DNA of 42,317 nt from a candidate division KSB1 bacterium (GTDB taxonomy: Bacteria > Zhuqueibacterota > JdFR-76 > DREG01): assembly GCA_022566355.1 (NCBI GenBank), contig JADFJB010000022.1:1-42317 (forward strand). The letters are read 5' to 3'. The translations under genes and the position numbers were made by a program. Below the pieces are notes generated by a model. That model was not told the origin of the DNA. It did not search any database and saw only the letters and a list, made by a program, of their open reading frames with translations. Positions within the stretch are counted from its first letter, which is position 1; each line of letters begins with the position of its first letter. Shown piece after piece: positions 17,190 to 26,134 of the stretch.

Positions 17190-18059
17190 TTGTTAATGCA
17201 AGAAGTAGAAGAAAAAAAATATTCCGAATCCGTTGAATCTGAACTTCCGATTTCCCCAGGAAGAGCAGGGATGATCGTGTTCTTTTCTATTTTATTATTC
17301 ATGATCATCGGGGTAATGGGACGTCTATTTGCAGAATCGATTTGGGGCCAGGTCGAATGGAAAAGTCCATTTATGGTTGTGGAGATTTTTATTGTCATTC
17401 CTGCAATTCTGATTATACGAAAATACCGCTTTCCACTCAAAGCAGCTTTTAGGCTCAATCCAGTGTCTTTGGATATAATGATTTGGAGTTTCATGGTTGG
17501 TATTTCACTTGCGATTCTTGGGGATCAATTGGATAGAATTATCCAATCCTGGTATCCAATGCCCGTCGAATTATTAGAACAACTAGAATTGACTTTTCAA
17601 ACGACATATGCTGTGGATTTTATCACGTTGTTTTTAATTGGTACCGCTGGGGCTGGAATTTGTGAAGAAGTGCTATTTAGAGGGTTTTTCCAGAAAATTT
17701 TGGAAAAACGAATGCATATTATTGCAGCAATAATATTTCCTGCTGTGCTATTTGGAATAATTCATGTTCTTCCCTGGCTGATTTTTCAAATAACAATTCT
17801 GGGAGTTGTATTAGGATTAATTGCATGGCGAACAGATAGCGTTTATCCAACCATTTTGATTCATGCTGTAAACAATGCCATAGCGATTCTGTTCCTGAAA
17901 TTCGCTACTCCAAAAGTTGAATCCCTTTATCTTAAGAATGAATTTGTCGATTCCAAAATTGTTTTGGTATCCATTGCGATTTTTATTTTCTCGATTACAC
18001 GAATTTGGAATAAAAGCTCCAAAAAGAGTGATACTGAAATTGCTGGTCCACATTTTTAG
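17190..18059 (+). CDS. CPBP-family intramembrane glutamic protease (Abi/CAAX type)
   Basis: Polytopic membrane protein of 289 aa with about seven or eight hydrophobic segments. The three CPBP motifs are present: EEVLFRG (E159, E160, R164), FGIIH near 187-191, and HAVNNAIAI near 224-232. In Rce1 relatives these residues activate water for cleavage after prenylated Cys. Bacterial members are linked to bacteriocin self-immunity, sortase-like roles and membrane protein processing, and no substrate is evident here. TTG 17190 has CAGGAG 6 bases upstream and is preferred to ATG 17196. It has its own 142-bp spacer upstream and is followed by a 311-bp gene-free stretch. Confidence 0.9.
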   Translation: MLMQEVEEKKYSESVESELPISPGRAGMIVFFSILLFMIIGVMGRLFAESIWGQVEWKSPFMVVEIFIVIPAILIIRKYRFPLKAAFRLNPVSLDIMIWSFMVGISLAILGDQLDRIIQSWYPMPVELLEQLELTFQTTYAVDFITLFLIGTAGAGICEEVLFRGFFQKILEKRMHIIAAIIFPAVLFGIIHVLPWLIFQITILGVVLGLIAWRTDSVYPTILIHAVNNAIAILFLKFATPKVESLYLKNEFVDSKIVLVSIAIFIFSITRIWNKSSKKSDTEIAGPHF

Positions 18060-18370
18060 GAGAAATTTGGCAGTCGACCTAATAAATCAATCCGTAGTTT
18101 CCTGTAATTTAATTTGTTTTGCCTTTAAACTATTGAAAGTTTAAATTGTTAAGTATTTATTTATCTATCTATATAAATAATAAACCTGAATAATTCATGA
18201 ATCATGCTTTCATGCTTAAAACTTCCAACTATGTCATCCCGTCGTTTAACGGGATCTATTTCCATACATTTGAAAAAGCTGCATGATAAGCATAAAAATA
18301 TCTTAAAAAGATCATTTCCTCGATTAACAGTGATAAGGTTTATGAATAGATCAAGTAAATTAGAGAATTC
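18060..18370. other. Gene-free spacer between the CPBP protease and the SpoIID-like gene
   Basis: This is 311 bp of AT-rich sequence. It contains an AT-rich imperfect palindrome near 18150-18182 (TATTTAT ... ATAAATA), a tandem CATGCTT(T) duplication near 18204-18216, and a GTCATCCCG-type hairpin at 18233-18258, listed separately. Short open frames crossing it have no coding character. The promoter of the SpoIID-PATAN operon should lie here, but I cannot identify it. Confidence 0.5.
18233..18258. repeat. GTCATCCCG-type palindromic dispersed-repeat-like element
   Basis: ATCCCGT (18236-18242) pairs with ACGGGAT (18249-18255) around a 6-base loop, flanked by GTC and CTA. The sequence looks like the GTCATCCCG-loop-CGGGA(A/T) intergenic palindromes found in many copies in diverse bacterial genomes. 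Only one copy is in the window, so its repetitive nature is inferred. Confidence 0.5.
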
Positions 18371-19927
18371 ATGGAATTTGATTTTCAGACAAAACGACCT
18401 TTAGTGAAAATAGGTGTATTGCAATTCGAAAAAAAAATGATTTTTTCGTCAAATGTTCCTTTTCGGGTAGAGGATATTTCCGGTAACGTCTTAGCCTCTG
18501 GTGAGAAAAATCGAAAATATGAAGCAATGGTCTTAAATACGACTCCCCCTGCATCCCAAATTAAAATCAGGCTTGCAATATGTTATGAACATGAGGAAGC
18601 TCAAAAAATAGCAGAGGATTGGCAGGGAAAAAATTTAGAAATTCATATCGAGAGGGTGGGTCAAAAAATACAAATAGCTACTAATAAGTTTATTGATAAT
18701 CGTGAATATTGGGTTCTAACCGGGGAATTTGAATCTTACGAGACAGCCGATCAGGTTCGTAGAAACTTACCGGATTTTGGCAGCTATCAAATCATCCAGG
18801 TTGCTGAAAATAAAATATCCGGAACGATTTCATTTGAAGGAAAAACTATTAAAGATGGCATTCGCATCGTTCCTCTTGGGAATAGTAAGCTTCATTTTAC
18901 TTTGGATAATGTTCGTGTCGGTATTGGGTTTCATTGGGATCATCGGGAAAGCCAGGATTTAGAGGGAATTCTCGAATTTCATATAGACAAAAAGGGATTA
19001 TTAACGGCTGTTAATGTGTTGGATATCGAAAAATATTTAGCGAGTGTAAATTCGTCAGAAATGACGCCCGATTGCAACCTGGAATTTTTAAAGGCGCAAA
19101 CTGTAGTGGCGAGATGTACCGTATTTGCAACATCAGGTAAACATCATTTCGAAGATCCTTTTGATTTATGCGCAGATGACCATTGTCAATGTTTTCATGG
19201 TGCAGGGGTAATCTATGAAAAGTCTTTGCAAGCGTCTGCTCAAACGCGTGGCGAAATTTTACAACATGAAGGACGAGTTTGTGATACTCGTTATGCAAAG
19301 ATTTGCGCTGGAATTGGTGAAAGTTATAAAAATGTGTGGGACAACCGCCATATAAAATACCTGGATAAATTTGTTGATTCCAAAAATGGAAAAAACCTTA
19401 ATGAAATTCTTGACAATGAAAAAAATATTCGTACTTTTATACAATCATCACATGATGTGTTTTGCAACCCGGATTATTATCAGATACCTAATTATTTAGA
19501 ATATGCGCATGATTATTACCGTTGGGAAGCAGAATATTCTCCTGAAGAGTTTGGCAGAATAGTCGCTATGAAACTTGGCAAAGATTTGGGACCTATCGAG
19601 GATGTTATTCCTTTACAAAGAGGCGATTCCGGGCGGATCATTTATGCGAAGGTAATAGGTGAATTAGGTGAAGCAGTGATAGGTAAGGAGCTTGAAATTC
19701 GCAATGTGTTATCAAAAACTCATTTGTATAGTTCTTGTTTTTATGTGGAAAAAGAGATGGATCCCAATGGTAATTTAAACCAAATTCGTTTGAAAGGTGC
19801 TGGGTGGGGGCATGGAGTGGGCATTTGCCAGGTAGGCGCTGCTGTAATGGGTGAAGAAGGTTATAAGTATAGCGAGATTCTGAACCATTATTATCAAAAT
19901 ACTAAGTTAAGTGCGTTGTATAATTGA
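18371..19927 (+). CDS. SpoIID/LytB-domain protein with SPOR-like segment
   Basis: The product is 518 aa. SpoIID/LytB proteins are peptidoglycan lytic enzymes or amidase enhancers. Residues about 95-155 resemble a SPOR repeat (VLTGEFESYETADQVRRNLPDFGSY), and the SpoIID domain spans about 155-518. It contains YLASVNSSEMTPDCNLEFLKAQTVVARCT, C-A-D-D-H-C-Q-C-F-H-G-A-G and the C-terminal GAGWGHGVGICQVGA signature. ATG 18371 is the only standard start after an in-frame stop at 18356, and it gives no signal peptide, so export is unclear. The nearby genes show no sporulation context. It is 31 bases upstream of two PATAN regulators and probably co-transcribed with them. Confidence 0.88.
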   Translation: MEFDFQTKRPLVKIGVLQFEKKMIFSSNVPFRVEDISGNVLASGEKNRKYEAMVLNTTPPASQIKIRLAICYEHEEAQKIAEDWQGKNLEIHIERVGQKIQIATNKFIDNREYWVLTGEFESYETADQVRRNLPDFGSYQIIQVAENKISGTISFEGKTIKDGIRIVPLGNSKLHFTLDNVRVGIGFHWDHRESQDLEGILEFHIDKKGLLTAVNVLDIEKYLASVNSSEMTPDCNLEFLKAQTVVARCTVFATSGKHHFEDPFDLCADDHCQCFHGAGVIYEKSLQASAQTRGEILQHEGRVCDTRYAKICAGIGESYKNVWDNRHIKYLDKFVDSKNGKNLNEILDNEKNIRTFIQSSHDVFCNPDYYQIPNYLEYAHDYYRWEAEYSPEEFGRIVAMKLGKDLGPIEDVIPLQRGDSGRIIYAKVIGELGEAVIGKELEIRNVLSKTHLYSSCFYVEKEMDPNGNLNQIRLKGAGWGHGVGICQVGAAVMGEEGYKYSEILNHYYQNTKLSALYN

Positions 19928-19958
19928 AAGTATTTAGGACCCTTTTTCTATTTTAAGG

Positions 19959-21551
19959 ATGATGAATAAAAAGACAATATTGGTAATAGATGATAAACCT
20001 AAAAACATAGAAATACTGGTCGGTGGATTAATTAATAGTCACTTTCAAGTTGTAACTTCCGATTCAGGATTCGATGGTTTGCAAAAAGCACATCATATTT
20101 GTCCCGACTTAATCCTAATTGACGCGCAAGTTAGCGATTTGAATGGACATGAATTCCTTAGCAAGATAAAGGAAGATTCCACCGTTTCCGATATTCCAGT
20201 TTTGTTGTTGACAACGAATTCGGATATTGAAGAAAAAATAAATGCTTTTGAAAATGGTGCAAAGGATTATATTATTAAACCATTGCACGTAAGTGAAATT
20301 GTTGCAAAGGCAAAAATGATTCTGTCAAGACTAGATCGAAGGCAAATGGAACAGAAAAAGGATATTGGTAACGTAAGCGGAAAACTCGAAGGAAAAGGGT
20401 TGTTGGATTTAGTGGAAGATTTATCCGCACAACGTTTTAGTGGAATCCTTAATCTCACAAATAACTTTAAGAAGAATGGTCAAATATTTTTTGTAGAAGG
20501 TCAAGTGGTCAATTCTACTCTTAACGGCTTTCATGGAGAAAAAGCTGTTTACCAGATGGTTTCATGGACTAAAGGAGAATACACAATTATTACCCAGGAT
20601 GTTGATGTGGAAAAGACCATAACAATAGGAAATATTGATTTAACTCTTCAGTCAAAAAAACGAATAGAAAAACGACGGAAACTTCTACTTGAACTTCCTT
20701 CATCGGACACCATATTCAAACTTAGTAATACTTTTGTAACGCTTATAGAAGATCGGGAAATGCCAGTTGATATCATTCAATTTATTGAACTTTTAGATGG
20801 TAAAAGATCAGTGGATAAAATAATGAATGACAGTAAACTTGATGACCTGGTTGCCATTGAAAGAATTGTAAAAATGTATGAACAGGGATTTCTAACCGAG
20901 GTAGAAAAACCGCGGCAAGAGATTACTGTTGAAGAAGAAACGACAACTAAGAAAGAACCCATATTTTTGCAGAAGGAGTTCGAGGTTTTCCAAAAACGAG
21001 TACTTGGATCGGATAATGGCAGCAAACGGTTGTTAGCAATTATAGGAACTGCTTCAAGTGGGAAAAGTGAGCTTATACAAACCCTTGCCTGTAGTGACTA
21101 TCAAGAAAAAACCATGAAAAGCATTTTCCCAAACCCTGTTGAAATAGGCAAATTTCTTGCTGCTGATGATTTGGAGCTTACTTTGCTGGGAGTTCCGGTT
21201 GAAAAGCAATTAGGTATTTTCCTGGATTCATTTGAGGAAAATATCCTGGGTTATATTATTATCATTAACGCAATTGAACCCGAATCCTTTAGTTACCTGG
21301 GTTATTTGTTAAAAACATTCCGCAGTCAATATCAATTACCTTATGCGATAGCTATTACTAACCTGAGACATCCACAAGCAATAGGAATTGAAACATTGGC
21401 TCAGGAATTGTATTTGGAAGATTTTGAAGAATTGGTTCCTTGTAATCCTTCTGATTCTGATAATGTGAAAATGGTATTTCTTAGTATGTATTCTCCTTTT
21501 AGTAATCGAGGCAAATTAAATTCACAAACAAATATTAGTCATTTTAATTAA
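19959..21551 (+). CDS. Response regulator: receiver - PATAN (DUF4388) - degenerate COG2229-like GTPase domain
   Basis: The product is 530 aa. The receiver domain (1-125) is complete, with acidic pair D11/D12, phospho-acceptor D55 in LILIDAQVSD, a Thr at 85-86 and K107 in IIKPL. PATAN/DUF4388 follows (about 140-230; SGKLEGKGLLDLVEDL, GQIFFVEGQVVNSTLNG). The C-terminal 180 residues hold a P-loop GTASSGKS (363-370) and segments collinear with COG2229-type small GTPases: LTLLGVPVEKQLGIF where GTPGQERF is usual, YIIIINAIEPESF, and AITNLRHPQAIG where NKxD is usual. The switch and base-recognition motifs are thus degraded. It lies 9 bases before a paralogous pseudo-receiver protein. A role in signalling to motility, polarity or development is a guess. 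Confidence 0.85.
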   Translation: MMNKKTILVIDDKPKNIEILVGGLINSHFQVVTSDSGFDGLQKAHHICPDLILIDAQVSDLNGHEFLSKIKEDSTVSDIPVLLLTTNSDIEEKINAFENGAKDYIIKPLHVSEIVAKAKMILSRLDRRQMEQKKDIGNVSGKLEGKGLLDLVEDLSAQRFSGILNLTNNFKKNGQIFFVEGQVVNSTLNGFHGEKAVYQMVSWTKGEYTIITQDVDVEKTITIGNIDLTLQSKKRIEKRRKLLLELPSSDTIFKLSNTFVTLIEDREMPVDIIQFIELLDGKRSVDKIMNDSKLDDLVAIERIVKMYEQGFLTEVEKPRQEITVEEETTTKKEPIFLQKEFEVFQKRVLGSDNGSKRLLAIIGTASSGKSELIQTLACSDYQEKTMKSIFPNPVEIGKFLAADDLELTLLGVPVEKQLGIFLDSFEENILGYIIIINAIEPESFSYLGYLLKTFRSQYQLPYAIAITNLRHPQAIGIETLAQELYLEDFEELVPCNPSDSDNVKMVFLSMYSPFSNRGKLNSQTNISHFN

Positions 21552-21560
21552 AGGTTTATT

Positions 21561-22634
21561 ATGCCACTAAATGTCCTTTTGGTGGATAATCGCCAAGATA
21601 TAATTGATGAATTTAAATCTGCTAATTGGGGCGAGAATTATTCAATTCATGTCATAAACTCACAGGCAATGGCTTTAAACTTTTTGGCTGACCAATCTAT
21701 TGATTTAGTTTTCATAGCAAATCAACTTGATGGTGCTGATGGTGTGGAAATCATTCAAGAGATTAAGAAGCAAAGCAACGGTAATAACCCCCTTTTTATT
21801 ATTCTTTCTGATGAATCCGATTATCGTATCAGGGTTCAACAAATGACAGAACATATTGACGAATTCATAAGAGTGCCATTTCATTCAAAAGAATTGGTTT
21901 TGAAAACGAATATTCTAGTATCCGAATTACAGAGTGCCCCTAAGCGATCGCTGAAGTCGGTAGCAAGTTTTTCAGGCAAACTAAGCGAAATGAGCTTATT
22001 GGATTTACTGCAATCCCTGGAACTTGGTGAAAAATCCGGAATCATATATCTGCAACACGACCTCCAACACGGGAAAGTCTATCTACAGAAGGGATTGGTT
22101 TGTGAAGCAGAATTATCCGAAAAATCGGGAAAAGATGCGTTTATGAGTATGGCTATTTGGTCAGAGGGCGCCTTTGTTGTAGAATTTACCTCTGCAGAGA
22201 CGGTCAAAAAGGTTGAGGAAACTACCAAAGAATTGATTTCTCAAGGTAGAGAACTATTAAATGAATGGAATGACCTAAAGAAAAATTTCTCTGATTTCGA
22301 AATTTTGTTTGAAGTTGAAGAAGAATTGGACAGAAACCTTTTAGATGCGAATTCACAAGTACTACTCCCATTGGTTGAAGAAGGTAAGAAATTAAAAGAA
22401 ATTCTTATAGTTAGTCCATTGGGTGAAGTTGAAACGTTGCAATCCATTAAAAATATGGTAGATAAAGGTATTATTCGTGAAGCTATAAATAATGGTGTTC
22501 AAAAGACAGAACAATCTCCGGATGATCAACCAGATAAAAAGTCAGATGCCAATTCAAATTATGGTTCTCAAATCATGGATAACTTCGTCGAGAGAATCGT
22601 AAACAAAAATAAATCAGCTGAAGATATGAATTAA
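21561..22634 (+). CDS. Pseudo-receiver - PATAN (DUF4388) protein
   Basis: The product is 357 aa and paralogous in layout to the preceding protein. The receiver-like domain (1-122) keeps the fold pattern (NVLLVDN, DLVFIANQLDGADG, LFIILSD, EFIRVPFHSKEL). The phospho-acceptor Asp is replaced by Ala (A53), the conserved Lys by Val (V105), and the acidic pair is reduced to D-N, so phosphorylation is not expected. PATAN/DUF4388 lies at about 135-220 (FSGKLSEMSLLDLLQSLELGEKSGIIYL), followed by a helical, acidic region with a winged-helix-like repeat of the PATAN C-terminal extension (about 225-310). It shares a transcript with its neighbour. Partner binding or constitutive signalling is inferred. 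Confidence 0.85.
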   Translation: MPLNVLLVDNRQDIIDEFKSANWGENYSIHVINSQAMALNFLADQSIDLVFIANQLDGADGVEIIQEIKKQSNGNNPLFIILSDESDYRIRVQQMTEHIDEFIRVPFHSKELVLKTNILVSELQSAPKRSLKSVASFSGKLSEMSLLDLLQSLELGEKSGIIYLQHDLQHGKVYLQKGLVCEAELSEKSGKDAFMSMAIWSEGAFVVEFTSAETVKKVEETTKELISQGRELLNEWNDLKKNFSDFEILFEVEEELDRNLLDANSQVLLPLVEEGKKLKEILIVSPLGEVETLQSIKNMVDKGIIREAINNGVQKTEQSPDDQPDKKSDANSNYGSQIMDNFVERIVNKNKSAEDMN

Positions 22635-22738
22635 AGGATTCATTTTTACATTTATCCTTCAAACTTTTCTATCATTTGTTACATTCCTTAAATATAGTTA
22701 AAATATTGATTTATGGTATTCCTTTAACTCAATAGCTA

Positions 22739-22767
22739 TTGACATTTGATCTAAAAAACTTTATATT
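22739..22767 (+). promoter_or_regulatory. Sigma-70-type promoter for the tRNA-Leu/tig unit
   Basis: TTGACA (22739-22744), a 17-base spacer and TATATT (22762-22767) make a near-consensus promoter with an expected start near 22774. That is about 40 bases before tRNA-Leu. A terminator-like hairpin lies between the promoter and the tRNA. Confidence 0.8.
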
Positions 22768-22780
22768 TCATAGACTCGGT

Positions 22781-22811
22781 CGCTCCTGCTTATTAGGGCG
22801 TCATTTTTTTT
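22781..22811 (+). terminator. Hairpin plus T-tract in the tRNA-Leu leader
   Basis: CGCTCCT (22781-22787) pairs with AGGGCG (22795-22800) with one bulged T, followed by TCA and eight T. It has the form of a Rho-independent terminator. It lies downstream of the best promoter in this spacer and 4 bases before the tRNA. It could end transcripts from the PATAN genes or act as a leader structure of the tRNA precursor. Confidence 0.5.
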
Positions 22812-22814
22812 ATT

Positions 22815-22897
22815 GCGAGAGTGGCGGAATTGGCAGACGCGCTAGATTTAGGATCTAGTGGGGTTTCCCCGTGGGGGTTCGAGTCCCCCCTCTCGCA
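22815..22897 (+). tRNA. tRNA-Leu (anticodon UAG)
   Basis: The full class II cloverleaf is present. The acceptor arms GCGAGAG (22815-22821) and CTCTCGC (22890-22896) pair perfectly. The anticodon stem CTAGA/TCTAG encloses the loop TTTAGGA with anticodon TAG, read as UAG for CUA leucine codons. A long variable arm (GTGGGGTTTCCCCGT) and a GGGGG-TTCGAGT-CCCCC T-arm follow. The discriminator base is A22897. CCA is not encoded (ACGA follows), so it must be added post-transcriptionally. A tRNA-Leu just before tig is seen in several other bacterial genomes. Confidence 0.97.
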
Positions 22898-22954
22898 CGA
22901 GTATCGAGTATATAGAATATGCTAGGTTTTAAGAGAATCTTAAAATAAGAGGAA

Positions 22955-24247
22955 ATGTTGAAGTATAGTATCAACCAGCTTAAAAATACAGTTCACGAAA
23001 TATTATTAACCATCCCTGCTGAAGAAATTCAACAACAAGTATCAAATGAATTGGAACAGTTACGCAAAAAAGCTTCTATCCCGGGATTTCGAAAAGGAAA
23101 GGCGCCTCTCAAGGTGGTACGAGCTCGATATGGTAAAAATGTTGAGGAAGATGCACGATTCGAGGTTACCAACCGTAATTTTAAAAAGATTATGGAGCAA
23201 GAGAGTTATAAAGTTGTTGGCGGCGGTGCAATTAAAACATATAACAAGCAAGATGATGGTTCTTTAGCTGTTGTCCTCGAATTTCAGATTGAGCCGGAAA
23301 TTAAATTAAAGAAAATCGATAAGCTTAGTGTTTCAAAAGAGATCCACATAGTTAATGATGAAAATGTTGACAAGACAATGGAAAATTTACGTGACCAGCA
23401 TGCGGTTATAGAACCTATTGAGGGCGAAGCGAATGAAAACCATTATATCATGGCTGATTTTCAGGAGATAGATATTTCCGGATCACCCATAATTGGGCAT
23501 AAGTTTGAGGACCGATATTTTATGCTTGGCAGTAAAGTATTTGGGGAAACATTTGAAGATCAGATGAAAGGTTCTAAAGTCGGGGATGTTAGGAATGTCG
23601 AAGTGACCTATCCACATAAAGACTCACCGGATGCCAAGAAAACAGAATTTTATCAGGTAACCATTAAACGGATCGAGAACAAAAATCTTCCTGATCTTGA
23701 TGATGAATTTGCATTGTCCATTTCCGATTATGAAAGTATTGATGACCTTCGAAAGTCGGTGCGAGAGAATTTGCAACGTGAATTAGATTATAGAAGCAAA
23801 GATCAAATGCATTCGGAATTGATTGATGAGGTTATAAAAAACAATCCTTTTGATGTTCCTCCATTGATGGCTGATTTTTATTTACATACCTGGTTTGAAG
23901 ATATTAAAAAGGATTCTAAACAGAAACTGGATGAAGAACAACTCAAAGAACAAAACCGGCCTTTTGCGATTAGAAATATTAAATGGCATTTACTTCGTCG
24001 AAAAATTGTAGAACAAGAAAACATATCAGTCTCAGATGAAAATGTTGAAAGTTTTGTAAAGGATATTGCTGAGAAAACAAAAACAGATTCAACTGAAGTT
24101 AAAAAATATTATCAGACAACAGAACGAAAAGAAAAACTAAAAGAACAAATATTAGATAATTTAATTTTTGAACGCCTTTTAAAGACTGCCAAAATAAAGG
24201 AAGTTATCATAAAGGACAATAAATCTAAATTAATAGAAACAGCATAA
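22955..24247 (+). CDS. tig: Trigger factor (ribosome-associated chaperone/prolyl isomerase)
   Basis: The product is 430 aa. The N-terminal ribosome-binding domain (about 1-110) contains the L23-docking signature PGFRKGKAP. The FKBP-type isomerase domain (about 155-240) is divergent but recognisable from [10 protein letters not shown] to YQVTIKRI. The C-terminal chaperone arms (about 245-430) are helical and charged. Trigger factor binds nascent chains at the ribosome exit. AAGAGGA lies one base before ATG 22955 and four before TTG 22958, so TTG 22958 may be the real initiator, one codon shorter. It starts the classical tig-clpP-clpX-lon proteostasis cluster. Confidence 0.96.
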   Translation: MLKYSINQLKNTVHEILLTIPAEEIQQQVSNELEQLRKKASIPGFRKGKAPLKVVRARYGKNVEEDARFEVTNRNFKKIMEQESYKVVGGGAIKTYNKQDDGSLAVVLEFQIEPEIKLKKIDKLSVSKEIHIVNDENVDKTMENLRDQHAVIEPIEGEANENHYIMADFQEIDISGSPIIGHKFEDRYFMLGSKVFGETFEDQMKGSKVGDVRNVEVTYPHKDSPDAKKTEFYQVTIKRIENKNLPDLDDEFALSISDYESIDDLRKSVRENLQRELDYRSKDQMHSELIDEVIKNNPFDVPPLMADFYLHTWFEDIKKDSKQKLDEEQLKEQNRPFAIRNIKWHLLRRKIVEQENISVSDENVESFVKDIAEKTKTDSTEVKKYYQTTERKEKLKEQILDNLIFERLLKTAKIKEVIIKDNKSKLIETA

Positions 24248-24272
24248 GGTTAAGCATAAACGAGGGTTATTT

Positions 24273-24875
24273 ATGGCATTGGTTCCAATAGTAGTTGAAC
24301 AGACGGGTCGAGGTGAGCGAGCATATGATATTTATTCCAGGCTTCTTAAGGAACGCATTATTTTCATCGGTTCACCCATTGAAGATACAGTTGCGAGTCT
24401 AACAATAGCGCAAATGTTGTTTTTGGCGGCTGAAGATCCTGACAAGGATATTTCAGTATATTTAAATTCACCCGGTGGTTACATATCCTCCGGACTAGCA
24501 ATTTATGATACGATGCAATATATAAAACCTGATGTTGCCACAATTTGCATTGGGCAGGCATCCAGTATGGCCGCCGTTTTATTGGCTGCCGGTAAAAATG
24601 GTAAAAGATCCGTTTTGCCTAATTCCAGGGTTATGATCCACCAACCGTTAGGCGGTGCGCATGGACAAGCATCGGACATCGAAATTCAGGCAAAAGAAAT
24701 TCTTACACTCCGTACCAAGATTAATGAAATTTTGAGTGTTCATACAGGGCAATCATTAAAAAAAATAGAAAAAGATTCGGATCGTAGTTATTTTATGTCT
24801 GCCGAGGAAGCCAAAGTCTATGGCATTGTAGATGAAGTTCTAGTGAAAACAGATAAATCTAGCAAGAAAAAGTAG
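24273..24875 (+). CDS. clpP: ATP-dependent Clp protease proteolytic subunit, with an atypical triad residue
   Basis: Serine protease subunit of 200 aa that forms the tetradecameric chamber used by ClpX or ClpA. The nucleophile S98 (GQASSMA) and H123 (VMIHQPLGG) are present. In the third triad region the sequence reads [14 protein letters not shown]. Aligned without gaps to E. coli (DTERDRFLSA) and B. subtilis (DTDRDNFMSA), the catalytic Asp position is Ser (S172), with Asp two residues before at 170. Listeria ClpP1 has Asn here. Otherwise the protein is canonical ([16 protein letters not shown] start; [10 protein letters not shown]). GAGGG upstream gives a good ribosome-binding site. clpX follows after 8 bases, so the two are co-expressed. 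Confidence 0.96.
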   Translation: MALVPIVVEQTGRGERAYDIYSRLLKERIIFIGSPIEDTVASLTIAQMLFLAAEDPDKDISVYLNSPGGYISSGLAIYDTMQYIKPDVATICIGQASSMAAVLLAAGKNGKRSVLPNSRVMIHQPLGGAHGQASDIEIQAKEILTLRTKINEILSVHTGQSLKKIEKDSDRSYFMSAEEAKVYGIVDEVLVKTDKSSKKK

Positions 24876-24883
24876 AGAATAAT

Positions 24884-26134
24884 ATGTCCAATTATGAAAA
24901 AAGTGAAAAGCTTTATATCTGTTCATTTTGTGGGAAAAACTCCCAACAAGTAGACGCGATTATTACTGGGCCGGGTGTTTTTATTTGCAATGAGTGCGTC
25001 GCCGGTGCGAATGAAATTCTTAGAAGCGATATTAAACGACGTTCACTTTCTTCCAAACAAGGAATGCCAACTCCTTCGGAAATCTACCAGGAACTGGAAC
25101 AGTATGTAATTGGCCAAGAACATGCAAAGAAAACATTGGCTGTAGCTGTTTACAACCATTACAAGCGAATTGCTTCACAGAAATTTCATGAAGAAAACGA
25201 ATTAGAAAAAAGTAATATTTTATTAATCGGGCCTACAGGAACCGGTAAAACTTTATTGGCGCAAACGCTGGCAAGGTTTTTACAAGTTCCATTTACTATA
25301 GCAGATGCTACTACATTAACTGAGGCAGGCTACGTTGGCGAAGATGTTGAAAACATTCTAGTCCGGCTATTACAAGCGGCTGATTATGATTTGGAACGTG
25401 CAGAAAAGGGGATTGTGTACATCGATGAAATTGATAAGATAGCCAGGAAAAATGGCAATCCTTCCATTACACGGGATGTTTCAGGTGAAGGTGTTCAGCA
25501 AGCTTTGTTGAAAATTTTGGAAGGTACAATTGCATCAGTGCCGCCAAAGGGAGGAAGAAAACATCCTGAGCAAAACTTAATCAATATCAATACAAAAAAT
25601 ATTTTATTCATATGTGGAGGGGCATTTGAAGGTGTTGAGAATTTAATTGAAACTCGTATTGGCGTTAAAACAATGGGTTTTAAAGCTGAAGTAAAATCAA
25701 AGGAGAATATAGAAGGAAGTTCAAATCTCCAGAGGGTTGAACCGGATGATCTTCTTAAGTTTGGTTTAATCCCTGAACTAATTGGAAGGCTGCCGGTGTT
25801 AGCTGCATTGGATGAACTTAATGACGATGCTCTTATGAAAATTCTAGTTGAACCCAAAAATGCCCTTACCAAGCAATACATTCGTATGTTTGAACTTGAA
25901 GGTGTTGAATTGGAATTCAAACTCGACGCTCTAAAGACTGTCATTAAAAAATCTCGTAAAAGAAAAACAGGTGCAAGGGGCCTTCGTTCAATCATGGAAG
26001 ATGCAATGCTTGAGATTATGTATCAATTGCCTTCAAATCCGGAGATTAGGAAGTGCATCATTACAGTGAACGTAGTTGAGAAGAAAGATGAACCTATCTA
26101 TGAGTATAGGACTGTAAAGAAAAAGGCTTCATAG
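24884..26134 (+). CDS. clpX: ATP-dependent Clp protease ATP-binding subunit ClpX
   Basis: AAA+ unfoldase of 416 aa that feeds substrates to ClpP. The N-terminal zinc-binding domain has CSFCGKN ... CNEC (about 13-38). Walker A is GPTGTGKT, the GYVGEDVEN pore-loop region follows, Walker B is [11 protein letters not shown], and sensor motifs include [11 protein letters not shown]. The ClpP-docking loop is MGF (in [10 protein letters not shown]) instead of the usual IGF/LGF, a conservative change that still supports docking. It is 8 bases after clpP. Confidence 0.97.
   Translation: MSNYEKSEKLYICSFCGKNSQQVDAIITGPGVFICNECVAGANEILRSDIKRRSLSSKQGMPTPSEIYQELEQYVIGQEHAKKTLAVAVYNHYKRIASQKFHEENELEKSNILLIGPTGTGKTLLAQTLARFLQVPFTIADATTLTEAGYVGEDVENILVRLLQAADYDLERAEKGIVYIDEIDKIARKNGNPSITRDVSGEGVQQALLKILEGTIASVPPKGGRKHPEQNLININTKNILFICGGAFEGVENLIETRIGVKTMGFKAEVKSKENIEGSSNLQRVEPDDLLKFGLIPELIGRLPVLAALDELNDDALMKILVEPKNALTKQYIRMFELEGVELEFKLDALKTVIKKSRKRKTGARGLRSIMEDAMLEIMYQLPSNPEIRKCIITVNVVEKKDEPIYEYRTVKKKAS

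Noticed and set aside
18204-18404. Short plus-strand open frame before the SpoIID-like gene
   Set aside because: Crosses a palindromic repeat and the start of the real gene, lacks a ribosome-binding site, and has no recognisable sequence.
25495-25995. Minus-strand open frame of 166 codons inside clpX
   Set aside because: It lies wholly antisense to a highly conserved coding region, is Ser/Pro/Ile-rich without domain features, and is a frame shadow.
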